From the NCBI RefSeq assembly GCF_000471905.2, contig NW_006496343.1:51698-115697 (forward strand): 64,000 nucleotides of DNA, given 5' to 3'. A program made the position numbers and the translations under genes. Shown here in pieces: positions 12,143 through 22,159 of the stretch (positions within the stretch are counted from its first letter, which is position 1; each line of letters begins with the position of its first letter). The stretch is from Amborella trichopoda (lineage: Eukaryota > Streptophyta > Magnoliopsida > Amborellales > Amborellaceae). The notes under the pieces were generated by a model. The model searched no databases and had not been told where the DNA came from. It saw nothing but the letters and a program-made list of their open reading frames with translations.

Positions 12143-13236
12143 AGGTTCTTTTTCATGTTTAGCCTATTCATCCACTTGAGGATCATCTTGTTTGGATTCT
12201 TGTGGTGAATGATCTTTTCCTGGTTAGGAGAGCTAGGAAATATATTAGAAGGGAAGAACCTATGGAATCTTTTTTTAGAGTTTTATGGTCTACGCCATCT
12301 ATCCTTAGGGCGAAGTGGGTTACCGGGTTAACTTTACATTCGAGGTTACCCATTTTGTCTCTACTTCAATCGATGTGCCTTGCTTTAGCCTTGATTCAGC
12401 CTCCATTTGTCGCTTATATTTTCAAGAGGAGGATTTCTCAGACCACATTATTGTGTAATGCATGTTTTTGAAACTTATCTGAAGATCCATTCTGAGTAGA
12501 TTTGGGAAGTGCTTCCTCTTGGAGCAATCCACTGTGACCCTGATAAAGATATTGGTTAAATTTAGATTTCGATCTACATGTATGCAATTTGTTTGGAATT
12601 GTGTGCTTTTCATTACTATTTGGTGCCTTTGGATGGAATAGAATTCTTCAGTCCATGGTGGGGGGAATACGCCTAGAGAGCAACTCCTAAGATGTATTTT
12701 ATCATTGGGTTAGATCGTTGGCAAAAGCTAATAATTGAGCATTCCATTCATCTGAATCTAATAGAGCTCCCAACCTTGATATACATTGGAGTCTGGTTAC
12801 TTCTTATGTTCACATTCATGTGACGTGGCTGCTTCCTCATTTAGGCTTTTTTAAGCTTAATGTAGATGGGGCTTTCAGGCATATTTCGGGCAACGCTGAA
12901 TGTGGGGGCATTAATAGAAATTATGCAGGTGGATTTATTGTGGCAATTGTAGCCTTGTTGGGTATTATTTCGAATAATGTAGCTGAATTCCACGCACTTG
13001 AGAAATGAATTTTCATGGCAAGGGAATTAAGTTGTGTCTCGTCATTGAAAGCGACTCCGAGCTTCTTGTTGATTCTATGAGTCGTCGCTCTAGACCCCCT
13101 TGGAGGTTACTTGTAATTTTGGGTATTTTGGGTAATTGTTTATCTATGCGTGCATCGTTTGCTGATCATGAATGGATGATTCAATACACTCATAGGGACG
13201 CCAATATGGTTGCCGACTCTCTAGCAAAGCAATAGT
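11641..13236 (+). pseudogene. LINE ORF2 C-terminal region with RNase H domain, disrupted
   Basis: The zf-RVT-like spacer appears as WVVGNGREIDFWNDP near 11920-11970. The RNase H domain starts near 12820 (FFKLNVDGAFRH, with the first catalytic aspartate) and runs to about 13008. A frame change leads into 13005-13235, which holds VIESDSELLVD and HRDANMVADSLAKQ followed by a stop. A C-terminal RNase H is a known trait of several plant L1 lineages. A TC microsatellite at about 12098-12140 lies inside the spacer. Confidence 0.78.
12098..12140. repeat. (TC)n microsatellite inside the LINE
   Basis: A TC run with one interruption that expanded within the decayed ORF2 spacer. Confidence 0.9.
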
Positions 13237-13245
13237 TTCTATGAA

Positions 13246-13380
13246 GAGAAAATTACATATATATCCCTTATACTTTACGTTATTACAGTTACATTCTGTT
13301 ATTACTCATCTGTCTGTTTTTTATCTTTCATAACGCCTTTTTTTAAAAAAGACACTTTTGCCCTTTTTCAGATGTTCAAC
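13246..13380 (+). repeat. MULE left terminal inverted repeat
   Basis: It pairs with 21500-21592 reversed and matches both ends of the small derivative at 62263-62959. Shared landmarks are AAATTACAT near the terminus, TTTACGTTATTAC, and an A/T block ending in GACACTTTTGCCC. Confidence 0.85.
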
Positions 13381-13540
13381 ATTCGAATTTATGAAAATTT
13401 CGGATGTTCAACATCTGAAAATAGCCAGCTAGAACTATTACTTAGAAATTTCGGATGTTGAACATCTGAAATTCTGAGAATGGGATGTTGAACATCCGAA
13501 AGTTTGAGAATTTCGGATGTTGAACATCTGAAATTTTACG
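13367..13540. repeat. Array of five near-palindromic motifs, left subterminal region
   Basis: Five copies of a motif close to CGGATGTTGAACATCCG are spaced roughly 30-45 bases apart, in either central orientation (GTTGAAC or GTTCAAC). The same motif recurs in the element's centre, at its right end and in its small derivative. Subterminal arrays of this sort are where transposases of several superfamilies bind; that role here is inference. Confidence 0.85.
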
Positions 13541-13971
13541 CGCCAAGACTTCCTGTGCACGGGCGGAAACTTATATATGTTTATTTTTATAAAGTTGGGA
13601 AAAACCGATCATTAAAAAACATACCCCCTTTTACTGTCCCTTAATACAGTAACCCACAAAGTTAAAGAGATTGACTCACTATTTGGACGTGATTGGTACC
13701 GTTCTTACTCTTTCTTTATACGGTTGATTAATTAAAGTTTATTTATCTGATATTATTTAGAATATTTAATTTTGTTAATAACATTTGTTGTGTATTAAGA
13801 TTAATAAATAGGAATTTGTTTAATATTGATGAAGTTGTTTTTTTATATAATTGTTTGTTGTTTGTATCATGTTGATACATTGTATTCTTTGTTTTGGCAA
13901 AATAATTGTTAAACTTGTTTGTTAGTAATAAAATTTGTTGTTTATTTTACGTTTATGTGAGTATTACTCAC

Positions 13972-14273
13972 ACACTATTTCAATCTATTATGTAATACTC
14001 AGATTTTATGAACCCTAAAGTAGTTAGAAATATCCTAATTTTTGGTAATTTTTTTGTAACACTAATTTTGCTACTCATTTAATACATGAGTATTGACGAT
14101 CGCTACTGACAATTTTAGTAGTACACTATTTCAATGTATTATGGAATACTCAGATTTTATGAACCCTAAAGTAATGAGAAATAAACCAATTTTTGGTAAT
14201 TTTTTTGTATTGATTTTTTATAACAGTAACTTTGCTATTTATTTAATACAATATTATTGACGATGGCTACTGA
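13972..14273 (+). repeat. Tandem duplication of about 151 bp upstream of the transposase
   Basis: The words ACACTATTTCAAT, ATACTCAGATTTTATGAACC and TTTTTGGTAATTTTTTTGTA occur in the same order at about 13972 and again 151 bases later. The second unit ends just at the likely transposase start codon (14263), so the duplication involves its leader or promoter. Confidence 0.8.
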
Positions 14274-16547
14274 GGGAGTGCAACTGGTATTCTGATATGT
14301 GGGGTCATTTGAGACGAATGCAGATGACAGACATGTTATTTATAAAGGATGAAAATTGAAGGTCACGAAGTATAATGGGAATAGTTCCTTGGAGGAACTA
14401 AAAAGTCATTTGTCAAATTTAACCAAGTGTGATCCAAACAAATTAGCTATTATGTACCACAACACAAGTCTATCTAGTGGACATGATTTGATTAATGTTA
14501 GTGATGATATAGATGTATCTTTTATATTGGGAGGAGAATCTTCAAGAATTGTAGTATATATTACCAAGGCACAAGAAGAATTTGTTTCTAAGGGCCCATC
14601 TTCAAGGAATAGGTATATCTACAATTTATTTTTCATCTGTAAGTTGTTTTATTTTAATCTTATATGTGTAGAAATTGTTGCTTCATCTTACACTCTATCT
14701 TTTGTCAATAGTTGGCATAACACTTTACTTGAGCAACATCAAAACATTGGAGTGATGCCCAACCTTGAGCTCGTATCAGAGCGTGATATGGAGGACATTG
14801 AACCACTAGAGAGTCCATGTAAAAGAGTCGGTAACGAGGTTTAATTGAATGTTGGGCAATTTTTTAAAAATGTTAATGAATGTCGACATCATCTAGTTGA
14901 TTTTGCAATCCACAACAATTTTGTTTTGAAGTTTGACAAAAGTGAACTAAGACGGGTGTGGCCAAGTTGCAAGGCACATGGATGCACATGGCAAGTGCGG
15001 TGCTTACGAGTTGGCAGCACCACATGCTTTAAAGTGAAGTCTATAGTTAAGGAGCACACATGTAGTGGTCCAATGGAGAGGGTCCATCAGCTACTAGCTC
15101 GTAGTGATTGGGTAGCAAAAAAGATTAAAGGCCGCCTTCTTGACCAACAAAAAATTAAAACCAAAAGGCATTGTAAATGATGTTCAACGTGATCACGAGG
15201 TTAGGCTTTCCTACATGCAAGCTTGGTAGGGAAAAGAGGTTGCTAAAGAGATAATAGATGGATCACATGAATAACAATATCATGACCTCCCTCTATATAT
15301 TGAGAAGATCAGAATAACCAACCCGGGAACTGAAGTCCGCATCCACAAAGATGAAGGCAGGTTCAAACGACTATTCATTTCCTATCATCCATGTATTATG
15401 GGGTTTGTCAATGGATGCAGGCCACTAATTGGTATTGATGGAACCTTCCTAAAAGGAAAGTATCAAGGCATTTTATTGTGTACTATCGCGGTAGATGCAA
15501 ATAATGGGCTCTTCTCATTGGCATTTGCAATGGTTGAGAAGGAGAATTACCAGAATTCGTATTGATTCTTAAGTATATTGAATGAGCTCTTAAATGGGTA
15601 CCCTAATCTGCCTGCCTTAACCATTATATCAGATCGACAGAAAAGCCTGCCAGAAGCAATAGAAAAATGCTTTCCCACATGTTTTCCATCATTTTGCATG
15701 CGACATATGGGAGAGAATCTCAAGGGCTTTATGAAGAGGTCAGCAACTACTGAAGTATTGATTTTGGAAGGCTGCTTCTAAAGCGACCACTGGTAGGTTT
15801 GAAAAAATAATATTTGATATACAGTGTGCTGACCTAGAATAATATCATTGGATTAAGAATATTCCACTCAAATTTTGGGCAGATGCCTATTTTCCATGGT
15901 CTAGATACAGTCATCTTATATAAAACATGGCCGAGTCTTTCAATGCTTGGATTTTATCAACTCGAGAGAAGCCGATCATTACAATGTGTAAAGAAATAAG
16001 GATACAGTTGATGATCAGGTTTGAAGAAAAGAGGGAATTAGGTAATACTTGGAGCGGCATGTTAGTATCGAAGGCCCAAGAATTACTTGACATGCGAAAG
16101 ATGAAGGCTCGATTCTTGCACAAAGTTATATCCGCCATGGAAATGCTTTTTGAGATCCACTATATTGGAAAGAAGTACGTTGTCGATTTAATGCGGTGGA
16201 CATACAGTTATAAAAAATGGCAATTCAGTGGAATTCCGTGTGCCCATGCTATTGCGGCCATTAACCATATGCATATGGATACCACTATGTACCGCCTTAA
16301 GTATTTTATAGTGGAATACTTTAGAAGGGCATTTGAAACTCCCTTTGCACTTGTCCCGGATAATATTGAGTTGACAGGTATTTACAACTGGACAGTGTTG
16401 CTACCAAGGACTACACGCCTTCCCAGTAGGCCAAAAAAGCAATGAAGAATATTCGAGATGAAACATCCGATCACTAGGCCTTTGAAGTGCAAACGATGCG
16501 GCGTAAAGGGTCATAATAGGAGGACATGCAGAGAACCAATAGAGTGA
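14263..16547 (+). pseudogene. MULE transposase (PB1, MuDR, DDE, SWIM, zinc knuckle), disrupted
   Basis: The ATG at 14263 gives MATEGVQLVF and then a stop. A PB1-like domain follows (NSSLEELKSHLSNL, about 14380-14560), then a MuDR N-terminal DNA-binding region (CRHHLVDFAIHNNF ... HTCSG, 14880-15075). The DDE-type core shows IGIDGTFLKGKYQG near 15430, ISDRQKS near 15630 and NMAESFNAW near 15925, so all three acidic positions are still visible. The SWIM region (15927-16445) keeps GIPCAHAIAAINHMH but has lost the first cysteine pair. A knuckle, CKRCGVKGHNRRTC, precedes the final stop. At least eight stops or frame changes are present. A PB1 domain ahead of MURA is known from some plant MULEs. Confidence 0.85.
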
Positions 16548-16734
16548 ACTTGATGTTAATATTGTATTCTCATATGGAATTATGATTTTCATGAATTACT
16601 GAATTGAGTGAATATTGTGTTTTTGTTGTCAAAATTGTGTCAGTGCAATCGAAATTCTTTGCTGTCATAAATCTTCTAATGGATGAGTTTGCCAATCTTT
16701 GTGTCGAGATAGACGATTTCAATATTGGAAATCT

Positions 16735-17390
16735 TTGTGATAGCCTTAAAATAAGAAAAATGAAATTCATATCCATACATCCAGAAATGAGTTATTCTCA
16801 TGTCCATGCATCCAGAATTATATCCATTTTTTTATCATGTCAATGTATCTTGATGTCCATGATCAATGTGATGTCTAAACAATTTCGAATGTTCAACATT
16901 TGAAATTGACATATTTTTGGTTCTTCAACATTCGAAAATGGTACTGTAAAAATCTAGGAAGCTCCTGGATTTCACAATGCGTTTTCGGATGTTGAATATT
17001 CTAAAACTTACTTCCTGGATTTTCACAGTGAGTTTTTGGATGTTGAACATCCGAAAATATGAAATTTTCAGATGTTGAACATCTGAAAATTCACTGTGAT
17101 TATCCAAGAGCTTCCTGGATTTTCATAGGGAGTTTTCAGATGTTCAACATCCGAAAATATTACGTTTTCGGATGTTGAACATTCGAAAACTCACTGTGAA
17201 AATCAAGGAAGGTCCTGGATATTCACAGTGAACATCCGAAATTGTTTAGACATCACATTGATCATGGACATCAAGATGCATTGACATGATAAAAAAATGG
17301 ACATCATTTCTGGATGCATGGACATGAGAATAACTCATTTCTGGATGTATGGATATGAATTTTATTTTCTTATTTTAAGGTTATCACAAT
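16735..17390. repeat. Central foldback with palindromic motif array
   Basis: The arm at about 16735-16900 (AGCCTTAAAATAAGAAAAAT, then CATACATCCAGAAATGAG and GATCAATGTGATGTCTAAAC) is repeated in reverse complement at about 17232-17390. Between the arms are about six full or half copies of the CGGATGTTGAACATCCG motif, several preceded by CACTGTGA or CTTCCTGGATTTTCACA words. It lies exactly between the 3' ends of the two convergent genes of the element, so it may act as a shared transcript end or a hairpin source; this is inference. Confidence 0.85.
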
Positions 17391-17744
17391 TGTTTTCATT
17401 GCTGATTTTGTGATTTTGGATGCACAGTAGCTGTTATTTTCACCACCATCAATCATAAGACGTAATGTAAATAATGTTAAATTAATAAATCCCATTAATC
17501 TTATATCGAATGTATACTGGATAGCTTTAGACAGTGATATGATGCTAAACCCAATATACATATGCAACCACTAACAATCAAATTCACCAAGACTCCAAGT
17601 CTTCTCAAGGTGGTCCATAAGCACAACAACACACATTGATATCAAGAGTGATACTGAAGATTCTGCAATATATTTAGTGAGCAGTAATCATACAAATACT
17701 ATAACTTTTCATAAAAAATATGCTAGCTCTAACCCTCAAAATGA

Positions 17745-19899
17745 CCCATTACAAAATTGGGATCCTAAAAATGACCCATTACATGCCTCATCTTCCTTAG
17801 GCTGATACTGTTTATTTCGTGTGTTATATCTTCTAAGTTCCTCAACTGCAGGTTGTGTGGAGGGAGTTAGGTCTTCTATAGCCCGACTACTTTGACCCAC
17901 TCCATCATCTCCGGCCTCGTCAAGTACAGCTTCGTCATTTTATTGACGTTGTAAATGCTCCATCCTGGCTTCTACGTCACCCATATCTACAGGCACTAAC
18001 TTAGACAACATTTCAAACGCGTTGTTAATGCGATTAAGAACTTCAGGGTACCACTTCTATCTAAGTTTAAGTGCATCTGCTAATGTGACTGTAGATGCCT
18101 CAACTGCACTAACTTGCACAACAAGATTACATAATTAGCATATTAAAACAATTGAATAGAATTAATAGGTAAATAAAATATTATAAGAATTTATAGGTCA
18201 ATATAAAAGTACCAACTGGTCCTCATAACCTCGAGGTCTCATTATATACTGTGATTCATGAGCAGGAACCACTTCTTCTTCTTCATGGATATGAGGTTGC
18301 AATATGTCTTTGGGTGGGTTAACGACATTATGTATCAAAGGATGGGACACCAAGTTGTACCAGGCCTTGTACTCCTCTAAGGGCAACCCATTACCAGTAT
18401 CTTGTTGAATATCAGACATGATGCGGTCATGACGAGACAACCAGTTAGCGAATTTATCCACATTGACGTTTTGCTAGTCCCCCTGTCCAACTTTTCTGTT
18501 TGCCCTCTTATTAACAACCAAGGGATTCCTAGGAATGCCCTGTTTTGCTCCAAATTGCCGGCATACTCGGTCTGGCATGTACGACTCGGCAATATCGTCA
18601 AATATCAAAGTTGTAGGGCACATTGCAGTTTGAAATGCCTACTGCCTATCATCTGAAATGACCTCATTAGGGTTGAAATAGGGATTCCAGATTATATGTT
18701 ATATGATATGGAATCAGTCAATAAAAATAATTACAAATACTTAAATACTATTAAAAGAAATCAATATCAAATTATACACTATCCTTATTAGGTTGGAGGT
18801 TATCAATTTCTTGTCTGATGGGAGGCATTAAGTTATGTGGATTGTCATGATATTTCTTCAGTGGCTCCCATCTTTTGGCCCTAGGAATATTTGGAGGGAT
18901 ACTATGTGGTATGGGCCTCATATGCATAATTTGCTCATATGACCAGCACTGCAATAAATTGAGTACGATAAATATAAAATATATTAGGAAAGCAATCTAA
19001 ACTATTACGCTTATGTCATATACCAAAACAAATGGTTACCTGCATGAGAGTGGCCGAACCACTAAAATGTCTTCGCTTGAAAGTGCAAGCTTTTCCAAGT
19101 GAGCGATAGAGGAATGCAGGGGCTGCAGCATCCTAAGCATATGTGTTGGCACCTTCAATATCTTCAAAAAAATGCAGATACCTTGTTGGCACTGTTGAAA
19201 CTGATGCATCAATGAATATGGTTATATTGATGAGGAATAGCAGATATGCTCGAGTATATCTATAAACTTGAACTGGGGTAGTATCAGGTGGCAATTCCCT
19301 AAAATTCGCCGTCAGGCATGTATGCCTTAGGCTTGCCAAGTTGACATCAGGGACTATACCCAAATTATCTTCTATAAACTTTCGTAGGTCCTTGATAGGA
19401 CGACATGTGACTGGGTCGCCATCCACAGTCAGTTCTAATATCTCATATACATCAAAAAGTATTGGTGTCATCTCACCAATATGAATGTTGAAATGAAAGG
19501 TGTTGGTCTCAAAACACCACCTCTCTATATTAGCTGCGACCAAAGGATGATCAATTCGGCCTGGCCGAATGATAGCCAACGGGCCCAACCCAAAAGCATG
19601 AACTAACTGAACTTGTTCTCTTGTTAATTTCCATTCATTTAATTGATAACTCTTCTCATCAATTCTAATTTCTTCTTTCTCCTGAAATATAACAAATAGA
19701 CAACATATTAGAATCAATATATAGACATGTACTTTCCAAAGGATGTTTGAACTAGACTACCATTTATTGAAAATTAACAAATAAATAGAATGGGCAGATG
19801 AATATATCCTTCCCATATGCAATGTTCTGGATGAAGTTGCTACAAACTAGGGTCCTGAGGATCTCCTGGATATCCTCCATTGGGATGTAAACGATCCAT
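17745..19899 (-). pseudogene. Plant mobile domain (PMD, MAIN-like) gene inside the MULE, disrupted
   Basis: An ATG at 19899 gives MDRLHPNGGYPGDPQDPSL, the usual opening of PMD proteins. Then, after an intron, the core exon at about 19690-19043 carries LVHAFGLGPLA, ERWCFETNTFHF, GEMTPILFDVYEILEL and, beyond a TAG at the Trp codon after TYA, DAAAPAFLYRSLGKA. A further exon (about 18948-18772) has CWSYEQIMHMRP. The next (about 18713-18214) has PDRVCRQFGAKQGIP and KFANWLSRHDRIM. A last exon (about 18120-17745) encodes a charged tail. Donor and acceptor sites are present but five or more codons are now stops. PMD proteins act in plants in meristem maintenance and TE silencing; copies inside MULEs and Gypsy elements are known. 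Confidence 0.82.
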
Positions 19900-20069
19900 A
19901 TTCACTGAAATCCCATATGGTCACCATGATAATCATAAGGCTACGCATATCAAAATTAGCTGGATAACAAAAAAATAATAATGACATACTATTGATGAAG
20001 AAGAACATTGCTAAAATCCATTGATGAAAGAAGAAAAATGCTAAAATGAAATTGCTATGCTCGTCCAAC

Positions 20070-21429
20070 TAAAGATCATATACTTGAAAATCAAAATCAA
20101 TCAGTGAATATGGAGGCCAAATAGAGAAATGATTCTTTGAGTCAAACAGACAACTAAAAAGAATTCATAGAGTTATTCAAAAACCAACAACTTCCATAAT
20201 TAGCTACAGCGAAAAAACAGTCTCATATCCAGCTTTTAAATCCAATTAATATATCCACTTGAAGAACTACTATACATACCCCTTAATTAACCAGATATGC
20301 ACAATCCTCATCCACTTCTTTTATCAGTAACAATTTCAAAACCACGTGAAATACTACACTAAGTCCAATTCAATGGACCTCAGCTAAACAATAACCAAAC
20401 CCTAGATGGATAAACAAAAAAAAATACAGTAGTCCCCTTCTGAGTAACCATCCTCAACCAAAAACTAAAGAATTCAACTTTAATGAGTAACAAAATTATT
20501 TCAATGGCATTCGACATTGATAAGCAACAAATCAATTCATTGTAAAGACAAGAATCCAACTTTCATAAGCAGCTAAATCATCCCATAAAAAACAAAGAAT
20601 TCATGTTAACTCAGTAACCAATCTATTGAAAAACCACGCAATTCAATTAAAAACTGAAGAAATCGATTTATAGATAGACGAACGGTTCCATCAAAAAAGA
20701 AAAAAATTCAATTTTATGTTAAGCAACAATTTCAAACAAATAACAGAGAACAATGCTACTTATAATACAAGCAACAGATTAAATCCAAAATATTCAAATA
20801 AATGTAGTCGTGGTTACTTGAATCATAAATCATAATTCAAATAAATTCACTCATTAAATACATTGCAAAATATTCAAAGTAAATATGTACTTGAATCATA
20901 AATCACATACAGATTTTATTTTTTAAGCTACTCAATCTATCGACAACAAAAATCAACAATTTACTAAAATATCAATAAATGTAACACAAATCTATGCTTA
21001 AGACTATCTAACAGTATAAACCCCTAAATTTAAGTAATTTATAGTTATACAGAGACCACAAAATTCCAAGTTCTCTAAACCCCCAAATTATAAATATCTA
21101 ATTCAATCACAATGGAGCCACAAATTAATTCAATCTATACCAAAATCACAACAAATAATTAGTATGCTTGAGTATAAACCCTAACCAAAATTTTGGTGGC
21201 AATCTAAATAAAAAATCGACCCACATACCTTCACAATGTGAAATTGCTTCAAAATCCAAAAAATGCCACCTGCCAAAGACGATCACCGTTGAAAATCAAA
21301 ATAAAAAACTAACTTCTATTCTTTACTAATAAGGCAGACAATATCAATCACACTCTCAAAGAATAAGAAAAACACAGATGCACTATGAAAGAATGAAAAA
21401 AACGCAGAAAATAGGGCAAACAAACCGAA
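20070..21429. other. AT-rich noncoding part of the MULE upstream of the PMD gene
   Basis: About 1.3 kb lies between the PMD start and the right subterminal array. Only short A/T-rich sequence is seen, with no domain; it presumably holds the PMD promoter and leader. Confidence 0.55.
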
Positions 21430-21592
21430 AATCCTAAATTTTCGAATGTTGAAGATCCGAAAATCGAAAAGTGAACTTTTTTTTAAATCTTGTTTTCCGA
21501 TGTTGAACATCCGAAAAAAGGGCAAAAGTGTCTTTTTTTAAAAAGGCATTATGAAAGATAAAAAAGCAGCCAGATAAGTAATAACGGAAACT
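21430..21592 (-). repeat. MULE right terminal inverted repeat with two palindromic motifs
   Basis: Two diverged copies of the palindromic motif (about 21436 and 21490) precede the inverted copy of the left end. The sequence stops at ACGGAAACT, where the gap begins. By comparison with the left end, roughly the outermost 45 bases and the flanking target duplication are missing. Confidence 0.8.
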
Positions 21593-21612
21593 NNNNNNNN
21601 NNNNNNNNNNNN
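21593..21612. other. Assembly gap (20 N)
   Basis: Twenty Ns replace the right terminus of the MULE. Twenty looks like a placeholder, so the true missing length is unknown. Confidence 0.95.
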
Positions 21613-22159
21613 GGGTAGGAGCCGACTAATAGACTTAACTAAAAAAAAAAAAAAAAAGAGAAGTAGGCCTTTTCTCCCTCAGCAGATCATGGTGCAACCA
21701 AATGAAAATGCGTTTTTTTTCTCAGGTATTGAGGCTTTTTGAGTTTTTGGCCGTTGCCGAGAAGCCCCAACTACCAGTCATGTCACCACAAACTACCATT
21801 CATTCTACTAAGAGCAATCCACTATAACCACCGTCATTGACCTTATCACAAATATAATTATTAAATTATAACCCCACTTATTACGATACATAGCAAAATA
21901 AGATTCAACAATTCTCGTCTTCCTAATTACTCTAAATCGTTTCATTACTCTTGGATATCTATCTTCCACTCCCTATTTTCATCCATATGCTTTTTATATC
22001 AGGATTCTACTCTGATTTATCCAAAATATAACTCTAGAAGGAGTTTGATGCTTCTTGGAGTTTCTCATAAAGGGTTTCACGTTTGCTTTAATAGGGAAGG
22101 GATATTTTTCTTTTTTATACTGTTCTTTTCTCTCTGATTATCTGTGCTTTAATTGAGGA
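21613..22159 (+). promoter_or_regulatory. Poly(A)-bearing remnant, then upstream and leader region of the Rab gene
   Basis: A 17-base A run at 21641-21657 follows the gap and may be the 3' tail of the LINE at 6759-13236 split off by the MULE. From about 21660 to the ATG at 22160 lies presumed promoter and 5' leader, with CT-rich stretches; a convincing TATA box could not be chosen. The transposon cluster therefore ends only about 0.5 kb before a host start codon. Confidence 0.45.

Larger units (their letters stand above)
6759..13236 (+). mobile_element. L1-type LINE, 5'-truncated, interrupted and decayed
   Basis: A second LINE, read on the plus strand. ORF1 enters part-way, at the PVWIKLPNL stretch equivalent to the one in the first LINE. 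A zinc knuckle follows (about 6984-7030), then a linker, an endonuclease from about 8266, a reverse transcriptase tail from 10806, and a C-terminal RNase H domain ending at a stop near 13232-13234. About 1.8 kb of foreign DNA (about 9005-10805) replaces the end of the endonuclease region and the first reverse-transcriptase motifs. A MULE follows 12 bases after the stop. A short segment with a 17-base A run after the MULE (21613-21657) may be this LINE's 3' tail. Confidence 0.82.
13246..21592 (+). mobile_element. Large MULE (Mutator-like) carrying transposase and PMD genes; right end lost in a gap
   Basis: The left end GAGAAAATTACATATATATC opens a long terminal inverted repeat. Its mirror image is seen at about 21500-21592 (shared words include GACACTTTTGCCC, ATAA[CT]GCC and ATCTTTCATAA). 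The right copy runs into 20 Ns, so about the outer 45 bases are missing. Between the ends lie a MURA-like transposase on + (14263-16547), a central foldback (16735-17390) and a PMD gene on - (19899-17745). Both genes are broken by stops. The family's own 697-bp derivative at 62263-62959 has an exact 9-bp target duplication, which supports the Mutator assignment. The left flank would give TTCTATGAA as the target duplication. Confidence 0.85.

Noticed and set aside
13367-13540. Regularly spaced repeats resembling a CRISPR array
   Set aside because: The motifs are near-palindromes with unequal spacing, diverge from each other, lie in a plant transposon and recur at its other end.
14613-14671. 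Possible intron in the transposase (GT...AG)
   Set aside because: Removing it would break the frame with the downstream part, and the uninterrupted frame is open; left undecided and not annotated.
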